A stretch of 64,000 nt of DNA from assembly GCA_958402445.1 (NCBI GenBank), contig CATXTO010000009.1:1-64000 (forward strand). Reading direction: 5' to 3'. The position numbers and the translations under genes are program-made. The notes under the pieces are model-generated. The model ran no database searches and had not been told where the DNA came from. It worked only from the letters and a program-made list of their open reading frames with translations. The DNA is from an uncultured Eubacteriales bacterium. GTDB taxonomy: Bacteria > Bacillota > Clostridia > Oscillospirales > Oscillospiraceae. This document shows, one piece after another, positions 52,154-60,853 of this stretch. Every line of letters starts with the position of its first letter. Position 1 is the first letter of the stretch.

Positions 52154-53785
52154 TTATTCGGCGGAAATGAGGTAATAATACACCGGCTGTCCACCCGCCA
52201 GCAAATTGATATCCGCATTTGGACAAGCCGCCCCAAAAATATCTGCGGCCTTGCTCGCCTGCTTTTCCGTAATATCTTCACCGTAAAAAATGGTGATGTA
52301 TTCCTTCCCGGATTCGCGGACCTTTTCAGCCAGCGCCTTTAGTAGCGTATTGATATCCCGGCACGTACCAAACAGCGCCTTATCATACATGGCAAGGTAA
52401 TCACCCTGCTTTATTACGTGCCCGTCAAAATCCGAGTCGCGGGCCGCATAGGTAATTTGCATGGTATCCACATTGCCCAACGCCTCTGTCATGGCGGCCA
52501 CGTTGTTTTCCTCCGTACCCTCCGGATCATAGCTCAACATGGCTGTAATCCCCTGGGGAATGGTCTTGGATGGAATGACTACTACCCTTTTTTCCGTCAA
52601 GGGGTCCACCTGCTGGGCAGCCATAATAATGTTTTTGTTATTGGGAAAGACAAAGACCGTTTCCGCAGGAACTCGATTCACCGCAGTCAGGATATCCTGG
52701 GTTGAGGGGTTCATCGTTTGGCCCCCGGATATCACGCCGTCCACCCCTAAATCCTTGAACACAGAGGCGATGCCGCCGCCGGCACAGACGGATACCACGC
52801 CGAATTTCTTCTCGGGCGTCGCAACCTGGGGCTGTAGCTCCTGCTCGCTCATTACCTTTTCCGTATGCTGCAGCCGCATATTCTCAATTTTGACCGTGAC
52901 GAAAGAGCCGTAGGACAGAGCCTCCTGCAACGCAGTACCGGGATTGTTGGTGTGCACATGGACTTTGATAATTTCCTCGTCATCCACCAGCACCAGACTG
53001 TCGCCCAGGTTCTCCAGGAAGTCCCGCAGCAGCATGGGATCCCTATCGTTTTCCCGGGAGATAATGAACTCCGTGCAATAGGTGAAGGTAATGTCCTCTG
53101 TGGAGAATTCCGCAAAGCTGGCCTGCTCCTTGGGCTCCTCGTCGAAGGCGCCCTCCGGTGCGGTCACGTCCTCTCCCCGCAAAGACAGCAGCATCGCCTC
53201 CAGAGCAAGGACCCAGCCCTTTCCGCCGGCATCGATGACGCCGGCCTTTTTTAGTACGGGATTCTGGTTGACCGTATTGGCCAAAGCCACCTTCGCCTCC
53301 TCCAGCGCCGCCTCATGAACAGATTCAAAATAGCTGTTTTCCTGAGCGGCACTCAGCGCCCGGGCCGCCGCTAAGCGGGCTACCGTGAGGATGGTACCCT
53401 CGGCAGGCTTCATGACCGCCTTGTAGGCGGTATCCACGCCCTCCTGCAGCGCGCTGGCCCACAGGACGCCATCGCACTCCACCCCGCCCTTGAGCGCCTT
53501 AGAAATGCCGCGAAACAGCAAGCTCAGAATGACGCCGGAATTGCCTCTGGCGCCCCGCAGCATGGCGGACGCCGTAATCGAGGCGGCTTGTTCTAACGAT
53601 GGGTCTTCCGTTTTTTTCAGGTCCGCCACCGCCGCGTTAATGGTCATGGACATATTGGTTCCCGTGTCGCCGTCCGGCACCGGAAATACATTTAGCTCAT
53701 TGATCGGTTGCTTATGGATTTCAATAGAGGCGGCCGCGCTGATGATCAGTCTGCGAAAATCGGCCCCGTTGATGGTTTGCCTCAA
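52154..53785 (-). CDS. FakA/YloV-type DAK-domain kinase
   Basis: A 543-residue protein: N-terminal DhaL-like nucleotide-binding domain (NELNVFPVPDGDTGTNMSMT, AMLRGARGNSGVILSLLFRG, DAGGKGWVLALEAM), middle domain and C-terminal DegV-like region (VSVCAGGGIASVFKDLGVDG, NNKNIIMAAQQV). Same architecture as FakA, the ATP-dependent fatty-acid kinase subunit that works with a separate FakB; no fakB is in the window. A TTG start (53785) after GGAGGTG gives the normal N-terminus. It follows the Asp23 gene, as yloV follows yloU. Confidence 0.88.
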   Translation of the reverse strand: MRQTINGADFRRLIISAAASIEIHKQPINELNVFPVPDGDTGTNMSMTINAAVADLKKTEDPSLEQAASITASAMLRGARGNSGVILSLLFRGISKALKGGVECDGVLWASALQEGVDTAYKAVMKPAEGTILTVARLAAARALSAAQENSYFESVHEAALEEAKVALANTVNQNPVLKKAGVIDAGGKGWVLALEAMLLSLRGEDVTAPEGAFDEEPKEQASFAEFSTEDITFTYCTEFIISRENDRDPMLLRDFLENLGDSLVLVDDEEIIKVHVHTNNPGTALQEALSYGSFVTVKIENMRLQHTEKVMSEQELQPQVATPEKKFGVVSVCAGGGIASVFKDLGVDGVISGGQTMNPSTQDILTAVNRVPAETVFVFPNNKNIIMAAQQVDPLTEKRVVVIPSKTIPQGITAMLSYDPEGTEENNVAAMTEALGNVDTMQITYAARDSDFDGHVIKQGDYLAMYDKALFGTCRDINTLLKALAEKVRESGKEYITIFYGEDITEKQASKAADIFGAACPNADINLLAGGQPVYYYLISAE

Positions 53786-53834
53786 GAGAATTTACACCTC
53801 CGTAATTGGGTCATGCCCAATCAAATCGTTGGGA

Positions 53835-54188
53835 TTACCCAATCATCATGGAATCAATGTAGACATTCACCGCGCGGACCTCGGTACCGGTGCACTTCGT
53901 GACCACATAACGAACCTCTGAGATGATCGAGGCGCCCACGGCGGAAAGATTCACCCCATGGTCCACCATGATGTGAAGCTCAATGGAAATCGAGTCGTCC
54001 TCGTGAAAGGTCACGTGGACCCCCTTGTTCATCGACTCTCTCCGCAGCAGGTGGACCAGGCCGTCTGTCATGGAGCGGATTGCCATGCCCTTGACGCCAA
54101 AGCAGTTGGAAGCGGCAACACCAGCAATATTGGTGTAGACATTGCTGCTGATGGTAACCGAACCCTTTTCCGTATTCTGACGAATCAT
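53835..54188 (-). CDS. Asp23/Gls24 family protein (YloU-like)
   Basis: A 117-residue Asp23 protein (GSVTISSNVYTNIAGVAASN, ELHIMVDHGVNLSAVGASII). Relatives are envelope-stress or alkaline-shock proteins; the yloU-yloV pairing is conserved. GGAGG at 7 bases. Forms an operon with the FakA-like gene 49 bases on. Confidence 0.9.
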   Translation of the reverse strand: MIRQNTEKGSVTISSNVYTNIAGVAASNCFGVKGMAIRSMTDGLVHLLRRESMNKGVHVTFHEDDSISIELHIMVDHGVNLSAVGASIISEVRYVVTKCTGTEVRAVNVYIDSMMIG

Positions 54189-54277
54189 GCAGGAACCTCC
54201 TTTGCCGAAAAATCAGCGTTTCGTGTACAATTATATTACCCCATCTAAAGCAAAAGCACAAGGGGAAGTTTTCCAGC

Positions 54278-55843
54278 CTAAATCATCGCTTCTTCCCAAC
54301 AGGCCGGCGCCGGAATCCCCAGCATTTTGACAATCGTAGGCGCCACGTTAGCCAAGCCATACTGGCCCTGCCGAATCTGGTAAGCGATATCCGGGTCCCA
54401 AATAATAAACGGAACGGGGTTTAGGCTGTGGGCGGTGCGAATGCTGGTTTTTCCCTTCTTGGTTTCCGTCATTTGATCTGCGTTTCCGTGGTCGGCAGTG
54501 ACGACGACCGTGTATCCGTATTGGCGGGCGGCTTCCAGAATCCGGGCCAACCCCCGGTCCACGCATTCCATTGCCGTGACAGCCGCCTCCAAGACACCGG
54601 TATGCCCCACCATATCTCCGTTGGGGTAATTGCAGCGCAGAAAATCATATTGGCCCGAAGCTATGGCCGCCACCATATGGTCCGTAATTTCCACCGATTT
54701 CATGGCTGGCGCCTGCTCAAAGGGAATGATGTCGGAGGGAATTTCCTCATAGGTCTCCAAATCTGCACAGACCTTACCAGACCGGTTTCCATTCCAAAAA
54801 TAAGTGACGTGGCCATACTTCTGCGTTTCTGACAGGGCATATTCCCGAATTTTATGGGCGCAGAGCACCTCCGTCAGGGTGTTCTGAATCAACGGCGGCT
54901 CTACCAAATAGCGCGCCGGGATTTTTAAATCGCCGTCATATTCCAGCATACCGGCAAACTTCACACCCGTATAATCGCCCCGGTCAAACTTATCAAAGTT
55001 TTTTTGGTCAAAAGCCAGAGAAATCTCCTGCGCCCGGTCTCCCCGGAAGTTGAACAGAATCACGCTGTCGCCGTTGGAAATCTTCGCCACAGGTTCTCCG
55101 TCCCGCACCACAACAAAGGCAGGCAGGTCTTGGTCAATGCAGTGCAGCTCCTCCCGATAAGTCTCAATGGCCGCCTGGGCGCTGGGGAACTGCCGGCCCA
55201 ATCCCTGAACGTGGGTCCTCCACCCCTCCTCCACCATGGGCCAATTGGCCCCGTACCGATCCATAGTGATCCGCATCCGGCCTCCTCCGGAGGCGACGGC
55301 ATAGTCGTATCCAGGCGCCCGGAGGGAAGCAAGCGCCCGTTCCAACTGTTCGACATACACCAGCGCAGAGGTGGCCGGCACATCCCGTCCGTCCAGCAGA
55401 ATATGGCAATACGCCCGTCTGATCCCCTCCGCTCTAGCCTGGCGCAGCATGGCAAGAAGATGGGAGAGATTGGAGTGGACGTTGCCGTCGGACAGCAGGC
55501 CAAGAAAATGCAGGGCACGGTCCGACTGCCGGCAGTTGTGGATCAGCTCCCGCCACGTCCCCGACTGAAACAGCTTGCCGCTGGAAATGGACTCCTCCAC
55601 CAGCTTGGCCCCCTGCGCGTAAACCTGCCCGCAGCCCAAAGCGTTGTGTCCCACCTCGGAGTTTCCCATATCGTCGTCCGTGGGAAGGCCTACTGCCGTG
55701 CCATGGGCCTTCAGCCAGGTGTGGGGGCAGGTCTGTAGCAAATGGTCCAGGGTGGGGGTGTTCGCTTGCTGAACCGCGTCGCCGGGCCCGCCGTCCCCCC
55801 TTCCCACACCATCCATAATGACTAGGGCAATCGGTTTTTTCAT
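54278..55843 (-). CDS. gpmI: Cofactor-independent phosphoglycerate mutase
   Basis: A 521-residue alkaline-phosphatase-superfamily enzyme interconverting 3- and 2-phosphoglycerate with two Mn ions. N-terminal metal Asp in ALVIMDGVGRGD, catalytic Ser in DDMGNSEVGHNALGCGQ, ILLDGRDVPATSALVYVEQL, NFRGDRAQEI, and the second metal set in CNYPNGDMVGHTG and VVTADHGNADQM. Normal length. The glycolytic neighbours are not nearby. Confidence 0.95.
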   Translation of the reverse strand: MKKPIALVIMDGVGRGDGGPGDAVQQANTPTLDHLLQTCPHTWLKAHGTAVGLPTDDDMGNSEVGHNALGCGQVYAQGAKLVEESISSGKLFQSGTWRELIHNCRQSDRALHFLGLLSDGNVHSNLSHLLAMLRQARAEGIRRAYCHILLDGRDVPATSALVYVEQLERALASLRAPGYDYAVASGGGRMRITMDRYGANWPMVEEGWRTHVQGLGRQFPSAQAAIETYREELHCIDQDLPAFVVVRDGEPVAKISNGDSVILFNFRGDRAQEISLAFDQKNFDKFDRGDYTGVKFAGMLEYDGDLKIPARYLVEPPLIQNTLTEVLCAHKIREYALSETQKYGHVTYFWNGNRSGKVCADLETYEEIPSDIIPFEQAPAMKSVEITDHMVAAIASGQYDFLRCNYPNGDMVGHTGVLEAAVTAMECVDRGLARILEAARQYGYTVVVTADHGNADQMTETKKGKTSIRTAHSLNPVPFIIWDPDIAYQIRQGQYGLANVAPTIVKMLGIPAPACWEEAMI

Positions 55844-56261
55844 CTTGAGATAGCCTCCCGCTGTTGCTCATTCTTTCAAATTTGGTCGTATTATTTTACA
55901 CCATTTTGACGATAGAAACAACTATTTTTTTCAATTCCCACGGAAATCACAAAAAAATAGGGCCCCTTGGCAAGGTCCTTTGATGAAAAAGTCCTGGATT
56001 CACATTTATTTAATAATTCCTTGCTTACTTTATTAACATTTGCCTGATAAGATAATAGCATCAATGATTTTCTTTTTCATTTTCGCCTCTCTTTTGTCTT
56101 TCGGAAGAGCCCCGCTGTCGGATTGGTCAACCGACAGCGGGGGTTTTTCGCGTTTTCATAGGCTTTTGGATGGACGCCTCCGGGATGCGGACTCTTGATC
56201 TGGATTTTTCCCAGCCTATGTTGTATGATTATAAAAAATGAAGGGCAAGGGAGCGATTCAG
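55844..56261 (+). other. AT-rich leader or ncRNA candidate region
   Basis: About 420 bases without a gene between divergent gpmI and the NTF2-like/P-loop gene; much more AT-rich than its surroundings from 55870 to 56100. It ends in a strong plus-strand terminator (56110-56147) although no plus-strand gene precedes it, so either a small RNA or an attenuated leader is likely. Confidence 0.45.
56110..56147 (+). terminator. Strong terminator without an upstream gene
   Basis: CCCCGCTGTCGG / CCGACAGCGGGG, 12-bp perfect stem, 9-base loop, then GTTTTT. It lies 115 bases before the ATG of the next plus-strand gene. No T-run on the other strand. Confidence 0.8.
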
Positions 56262-57161
56262 ATGGAGCAGCGGGAAGCCGTCATCCGGCTATGGTTCGAT
56301 ATGTGGCTCCAGCAAAGGGATTTGGGTATGGAATCGATTTTTATGCCGGACTGTACCTACCTGGAAAGCTGGGGGGCGAAATACGTGGGCATCCCGGCAA
56401 TTCGCCGCCGGTTTCACGACTGGAATGCCAAAAACCGGGTCACAGTCTGGAATATCCGGCAGTTTTTCCATCAGGACCGGCAAACCCTGGTGGAGTGGTA
56501 TTTTTCCTCAGCGTATGGCAACGAGGCCCTGTCCGGTTTTGACGGCATGACGCAAATTCACTGGTCGCCAGATGGTAAGATTCAGACGTTAAAGGAGTAC
56601 GGCTGTAAGCTACCGCACTATGAGCCATATCCCAAGACACCGGTGCTTTCCCCTCACAAGCGGCTCTATATCATCGGCGGAACCATGGGCGTTGGGAAAA
56701 CCACGGTAGGCCGAATTCTGCGGGACCGGCTTCCCCGCTGCGCGTTCTTGGATGGGGACTGGTGCTGGGACATGCATCCCTTTCAGGTTAACGACCAGAC
56801 CAAGCGGATGGTTCTGGATAATATCTGCTATTTGCTGAACAGGTTTTTTCACTGTCCCAGCTATGAGAATACTGTTTTTTGCTGGGTATTGCACCAGCAG
56901 ACGATTCTGGACGAGCTGCTGGCCCGTTTGGATACCGCTCATTGCGCGGTGCAATCCCTATCCCTGGTTTGCCGGGAAGCAGTTTTGCGGGAGCGTCTGG
57001 AGCGGGACGTACAGACGGGCCTGCGCACAGCGGACGTGGTGGAGCGCAGCATTTCCCGTCTCCCCCTGTATGCTTCTTTATGTACCCGGAAAGTGGATGT
57101 ATCAGATTTGACGCCTCAACAAACTGCCGACCTCATCTTGCAGATCGGCCAAATGCCATAG
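56262..57161 (+). CDS. NTF2/SnoaL-like domain fused to P-loop kinase-like domain
   Basis: A 299-residue two-domain protein. Residues 1-130 look like a SnoaL/NTF2 cone (AVIRLWFDMWLQQRDLGMES, YVGIPAIRRRFHDWN, QTLVEWYFSSAYGNEALSG). Residues 140-299 are a P-loop domain (LYIIGGTMGVGKTTVGRIL, FLDGDWCWDMHPF) of AAA_33/shikimate-kinase-like type with a likely Arg-containing lid (REAVLRERLERDVQ). ATG at 56262 follows GGGAG; the ATG at 56238 has no ribosome site. The pairing is unusual and suggests a small-molecule kinase with its own binding module; the substrate is unknown. Followed 10 bases later by an acetyltransferase gene. Confidence 0.7.
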   Translation: MEQREAVIRLWFDMWLQQRDLGMESIFMPDCTYLESWGAKYVGIPAIRRRFHDWNAKNRVTVWNIRQFFHQDRQTLVEWYFSSAYGNEALSGFDGMTQIHWSPDGKIQTLKEYGCKLPHYEPYPKTPVLSPHKRLYIIGGTMGVGKTTVGRILRDRLPRCAFLDGDWCWDMHPFQVNDQTKRMVLDNICYLLNRFFHCPSYENTVFCWVLHQQTILDELLARLDTAHCAVQSLSLVCREAVLRERLERDVQTGLRTADVVERSISRLPLYASLCTRKVDVSDLTPQQTADLILQIGQMP

Positions 57162-57171
57162 GAGGAGCTCA

Positions 57172-57630
57172 ATGCATATAAGACCCTACCGCTCTGAAGA
57201 TTGCCCAGAGCTGGCAAACCTATTCTACAACACAGTTCACATGGTTTGCGCCCGGGATTACACGCCCGAACAACTGGACGCCTGGGCGTCGGGCTATGTG
57301 GACTGCGCCGCTTGGGACCGAAGCTTTCTGGAGCACGACACCCTAGTGGCGGTTCAGAACGGGTGTATACTGGGCTTTGGCGACATGCGGCCCGACGGCT
57401 ATCTGGACCGCCTGTATGTCCATTCCTCTCACCAAGGTCAGGGCGTGGCCACCACGCTTTGCGGGCTTCTGGAAGCCCGCTGCCCGTCCGTGCTCCTATA
57501 TACGCACGCCTCCATCACAGCCCGGCCATTTTTTGAATCCCGCGGCTATCGCGTGGTGCGCCCCCAGCAGGTATCGCGCGCCGGGGAGCTCCTCACCAAT
57601 TTCGTCATGGAAAAGCGGCGAAGCCTGTGA
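57172..57630 (+). CDS. GNAT N-acetyltransferase
   Basis: A 152-residue GNAT protein: HIRPYRSEDCPELANLFYNT at the N-terminus, acetyl-CoA-binding motif A DRLYVHSSHQGQGVATTLCG, and motif B FFESRGYRVV. The form with VHMVCARDYTPEQLDAWA is common in Firmicutes and uncharacterised. GGAGG precedes the ATG; it is in an operon with the NTF2/P-loop gene. Confidence 0.85.
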   Translation: MHIRPYRSEDCPELANLFYNTVHMVCARDYTPEQLDAWASGYVDCAAWDRSFLEHDTLVAVQNGCILGFGDMRPDGYLDRLYVHSSHQGQGVATTLCGLLEARCPSVLLYTHASITARPFFESRGYRVVRPQQVSRAGELLTNFVMEKRRSL

Positions 57631-57706
57631 CGAACGGCTGCAATGGCGGAGGCGCATCGAGCAAGCGTCGCTTCCCTGCCACAGGGCTGTCTGTTCATTT
57701 CTGTTA

Positions 57707-57978
57707 TAGGGGCGTGCTGCGCTCGCCCGCAAAACGGCCGCAGGCCGTTCCCCACAGTCGCACCACCAGTAGAACCGCTGTAGGGGCGAGCTGCGCTCGC
57801 CCGTGAAACGGCCGCAGGCCATTCCCCACAGTCGCACCACCGGTAGAACCGCTGTAGGGGCGAGCTGCGCTCGCCCGCAAAACGGCCGCAGGCCGCTCCC
57901 CTCAGTCGCACCACCGGTAGAACCGCTGTAGGGGCGAGCTGCGCTCGCCCGCGGGCGGCCAAAGGCCGCCCACATGCA
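57707..57978. repeat. 74-bp tandem repeat array with REP-like palindromes
   Basis: Four units start at 57707, 57781, 57855 and 57929 with an exact period of 74 bases; three are full length and differ at a few positions, the last is cut after about 30 bases and diverges. Each begins TAGGGGCGAGCTGCGCTCGC, containing a hairpin GGGCGAGC / GCTCGCCC, and has a second small palindrome GGCCGCAGGCC. No unique spacers, so it is not CRISPR. Confidence 0.85.
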
Positions 57979-58007
57979 TCACTGAAAAAGTTCCATAGGG
58001 GCGCACC

Positions 58008-58591
58008 CTACACGTTGTTGGGCATCTGAGGAGACTTTTGCGCCCGCAGGCGGAAAAAGCCGGCCAGCCCTGCGATGAAAAGCCCCAGGCCCACCAATAC
58101 CGCCGGAGAGACATACCAGAACAACACGCCGGTATTTCCCAACGCTTGAAACAGGGGCAGATCAGACACATACTGAAACAAATGGGAGACAGGGAAAGCG
58201 GCGTTCATCACAGCGACCATAGCCTGTAGAATAGCCCGTAAGTTTGATATGCAGAGCTCCGGGGTGGGGCCGAAAGAAACATCGAAGACGCCGGAGACCA
58301 GCAATTCCCATATCACTGCATAACAGGTGCCAAACACGGCCCATCCCATCAGGAGCTTTTGTTGCCCCCGCCGCCAGCTCTGGCCAGAAGTAAAAAGGGC
58401 AGTACGAAGTACCAGAGCATCAGCAGAGCCAGCAACACGCTGATTGCGGCCAGCCACACCGGGTGGCCCTTTAATTGATAGGCCAGCGTAGACGGAGTGA
58501 GCTGCGGGATATACATAATTGCAACAAAAATTACATGAAGCGTCAATAGCTGTACCCATAGCTTCCAGTCCCGGCGAATGGATTCTTTCAT
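58008..58591 (-). pseudogene. Frameshifted integral membrane protein
   Basis: Two frames make one protein of about 195 residues: 58591 downward, MKESIRRDWKLWVQLLTLHV, PVWLAAISVLLALLML, then a slip in a GGCGGCGGGGGC stretch near 58370 and on to QQKLLMGWAVFGTCYAVIWE, FWYVSPAVLVGLGLFIAGL, ending 58008. About five helices; family unknown. The break may be a real mutation or a read error in a G-rich tract. AAGGAG precedes the ATG. Confidence 0.6.
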
Positions 58592-59049
58592 AACAAACTC
58601 CTTTCCTTCTTACCACTTACCTGCCAAGGAAAACAGCTTTGCACCCTGGTAGCGAAGCAGGGTATTCTGGGGATACAGATACCCGCCCTTGTATACTACT
58701 GGTCTATTTTAACGCATCGAACTCATTTGGTAAAGTAGCAGAATACAAAAATAACTGGGCGGAACATTTCCCTTTCTTCCTGTCGGAATTCATCCCCATT
58801 TTTCAGTGTCCGATCTACTCCGCCTAAATTGCATTTGGGCGCTGGCCGCACGAGAATGGCCTGTGCGCACGATTGCCGCTCCCGAATGGAATGCCTGCAT
58901 GAATGTGGGGGTTGCGGGCGAGCACAGCTCGCCCCTACAGCGTTTTCTATTAACAATGGTACTATTAAAAAGCGTTCCGCCTGTAGAAATCAGTATGCTG
59001 TGACCTCATGGACGAAAACCGATACGAAAAATACAAATAGTTGAAATTC
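58592..59049. other. Gene-free spacer with an inverted REP-like copy
   Basis: No supported gene. One inverted copy of the TAGGGGCGAGC palindrome lies at 58914-58942. Confidence 0.4.
58914..58942 (-). repeat. Single inverted copy of the 74-bp array palindrome
   Basis: Read on the minus strand it is CGCTGTAGGGGCGAGCTGTG then CTCGCCCGC, matching the junction and start of the units at 57707-57978, in the opposite orientation. Confidence 0.75.
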
Positions 59050-59371
59050 GTCCGCCCAAGGAGTGAATTCCGAGGGCGGACTCCTTCCCGCGCCAGCAGA
59101 CGCGGGAACCCTTCGTCCCCATAGCTTCTTTGGGATAGAATGGGGCCGCCGGGAAGTCCCGGCGGTCCTGCAGACCGTCGGCAAACACTCCCGCCAAAAG
59201 CTTCGGAGGGAAAGATAGTGTGAAAGAAAACCGTCAGGGTTTTCTTTCGCGTACAATCAAACGACTTTTTGAAACTTTTTATGGTGTTTCAAAAAGTCCA
59301 ACAGCCTGCCGGCAAAGCCCCAAGGGACTTTGCCGGCAGGCTGTTGGGCCGCCGGGAAGTCCCGGCGGCCC
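59050..59371. repeat. Chain of consecutive perfect hairpins
   Basis: Hairpins in order: 59050-59081 (GTCCGCCC stem), 59086-59107 (TCCCGCG), 59146-59165 (CCGCCGGGA), 59222-59248 (GAAAGAAAAC, 10 bp), 59264-59297 (ACTTTTTGAAAC, 12 bp), 59298-59347 (20-bp perfect stem starting CCAACAGCCTG), 59346-59371 (GGGCCGCCGGGA, 12 bp). The third and last share the same core. The chain starts 8 bases past the aminopeptidase stop on the minus strand. No open frame of note. Confidence 0.8.
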
Positions 59372-59378
59372 TTCGCAC

Positions 59379-60770
59379 TTATTTTCCTTGATAAACCGCT
59401 TCCATCGCCTTCATGGTCATGTAGGTATCGAACTTGCTGACCAATTCCCAAGGCGCGTGCATGGACAGCACGGGCACGCCGGCGTCCACAGTGACGATAT
59501 TCCGGTTGGCCATATAAGCCGCCACCGTTCCGCCGCCGCCCTGGTCCACCTTGCCCAGGGTCGCCGTCTGCCACACCACGCCCGCTTCCTCAAACAGGGT
59601 GCGGACATAACCCATGGCCTCAGCCGAAGCGTCGGAGGCGCCGCCCTTGCCCTTAGAGCCTGTGTATTTGCAGATACCCACGCCGTAGTTCAGCTTGGCA
59701 TTGTTGCGCTTGTCGCAGGTATCGGGAAAATTGGGGTCAAAAGCGTTGGTCACATCGGCAGACAGGCAGAAGGCGTTCTCAAAGCAGCGGTTGAGGCTGG
59801 CGCCCTGGCCGTCGCACAAATCCTGGACGAAGGTCTCAAAGCACTGGGATTGCATACCCGAAATACCAACGGAGCCGATCTCCTCCTTGTCCGCCAAAAC
59901 GCACACGGCAGTCTTCGCCGGTGTTCCCAGCTCCAGCAGCGGTTTTAGCGCGGCATAGGCGCAGACCCGGTCGTCGTGGCCGTAAGCGCCCAGCAGGCTC
60001 CGATCCAGGCCTACCTCGCGGCACTTGCCTGCGGGGACGATGGTCAGCTCGGCAGACACGAAATCCGACTCTACGATGCCATACTTCTCATGCAGCAGGT
60101 TTAAAACCGCCAGCTTAACCCGTTCCTTCCCGTCGTCGCCTGCAAAGGGCTCCGTACCCAGAATGACATTGAGCTGCTCGCCTGCAATGCCCTCGGCCAG
60201 GGTCTTTTTCATCTGATCGGCGGACAGGTGAATCAGCAAATCAGATACGCAGAAAACAGGGTCCGTATCCGCTTCGCCAATGGTCACCGTAATTGTCTCA
60301 CCGTTCTTCTTATAAATGACCCCGTGCAGAGCCAGGGGTACTGTGGTCCACTGGTATTTCTTGATGCCGCCGTAATAATGCGTTTTCAGGTAGGCGATCT
60401 CCATGTCTTCGTACAGGGGATTCGGCTTGATGTCCAGCCGGGGGCTGTCCACATGGGCCGCGCTGATGTTGATGCCCTCGTTTAAGTTCCTCTCTCCGAT
60501 GACGGCCAGCATCAGGCTCTTGCCCCGGTTGTTCCGATAGACCCGGTCACCGGTCTTCAGGGCCATGCCGGGCTCCAGGGGCCGGAAGCCGGCCTTCTCC
60601 GCAGCGGCTACGGCATAGGTCACGGCCTCCCGCTCGGTTTTGGCCGCATCCATAAACGCGCAATAGGACTTGCAAAAATCCTCCATCTCCGCCCGCTGTG
60701 CCGCGCTGAGGCGGTCATAACCGTTTTTTGGCTGATACAGCAGTTTCTCCCGAAGCGCTTCATTGGTCAT
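59379..60770 (-). CDS. apeA: M18-family aminopeptidase
   Basis: A 463-residue zinc aminopeptidase of the aspartyl-aminopeptidase-like family. Metal ligands in NISAAHVDSPRLDIKP, VCVLADKEEIGSVG and VLSMHAPWELVSKFDT, and GAYGHDDRVCAYAAL. Forms large oligomers in relatives and trims acidic or other N-terminal residues in the cytoplasm. GGAGG precedes the ATG. Single gene. Confidence 0.93.
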   Translation of the reverse strand: MTNEALREKLLYQPKNGYDRLSAAQRAEMEDFCKSYCAFMDAAKTEREAVTYAVAAAEKAGFRPLEPGMALKTGDRVYRNNRGKSLMLAVIGERNLNEGINISAAHVDSPRLDIKPNPLYEDMEIAYLKTHYYGGIKKYQWTTVPLALHGVIYKKNGETITVTIGEADTDPVFCVSDLLIHLSADQMKKTLAEGIAGEQLNVILGTEPFAGDDGKERVKLAVLNLLHEKYGIVESDFVSAELTIVPAGKCREVGLDRSLLGAYGHDDRVCAYAALKPLLELGTPAKTAVCVLADKEEIGSVGISGMQSQCFETFVQDLCDGQGASLNRCFENAFCLSADVTNAFDPNFPDTCDKRNNAKLNYGVGICKYTGSKGKGGASDASAEAMGYVRTLFEEAGVVWQTATLGKVDQGGGGTVAAYMANRNIVTVDAGVPVLSMHAPWELVSKFDTYMTMKAMEAVYQGK

Positions 60771-60853
60771 AGGTGTTCCTCCTTAATTTTTAGTTCCTTC
60801 GTCATATTGCCTTCCACCGGCGCCGCAGAAAAGCGCCGCCGACGGACGAACCT

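Noticed and set aside
57707..57978. CRISPR array
   Set aside because: Units abut at a constant 74 bases without unique spacers and no cas genes are present.
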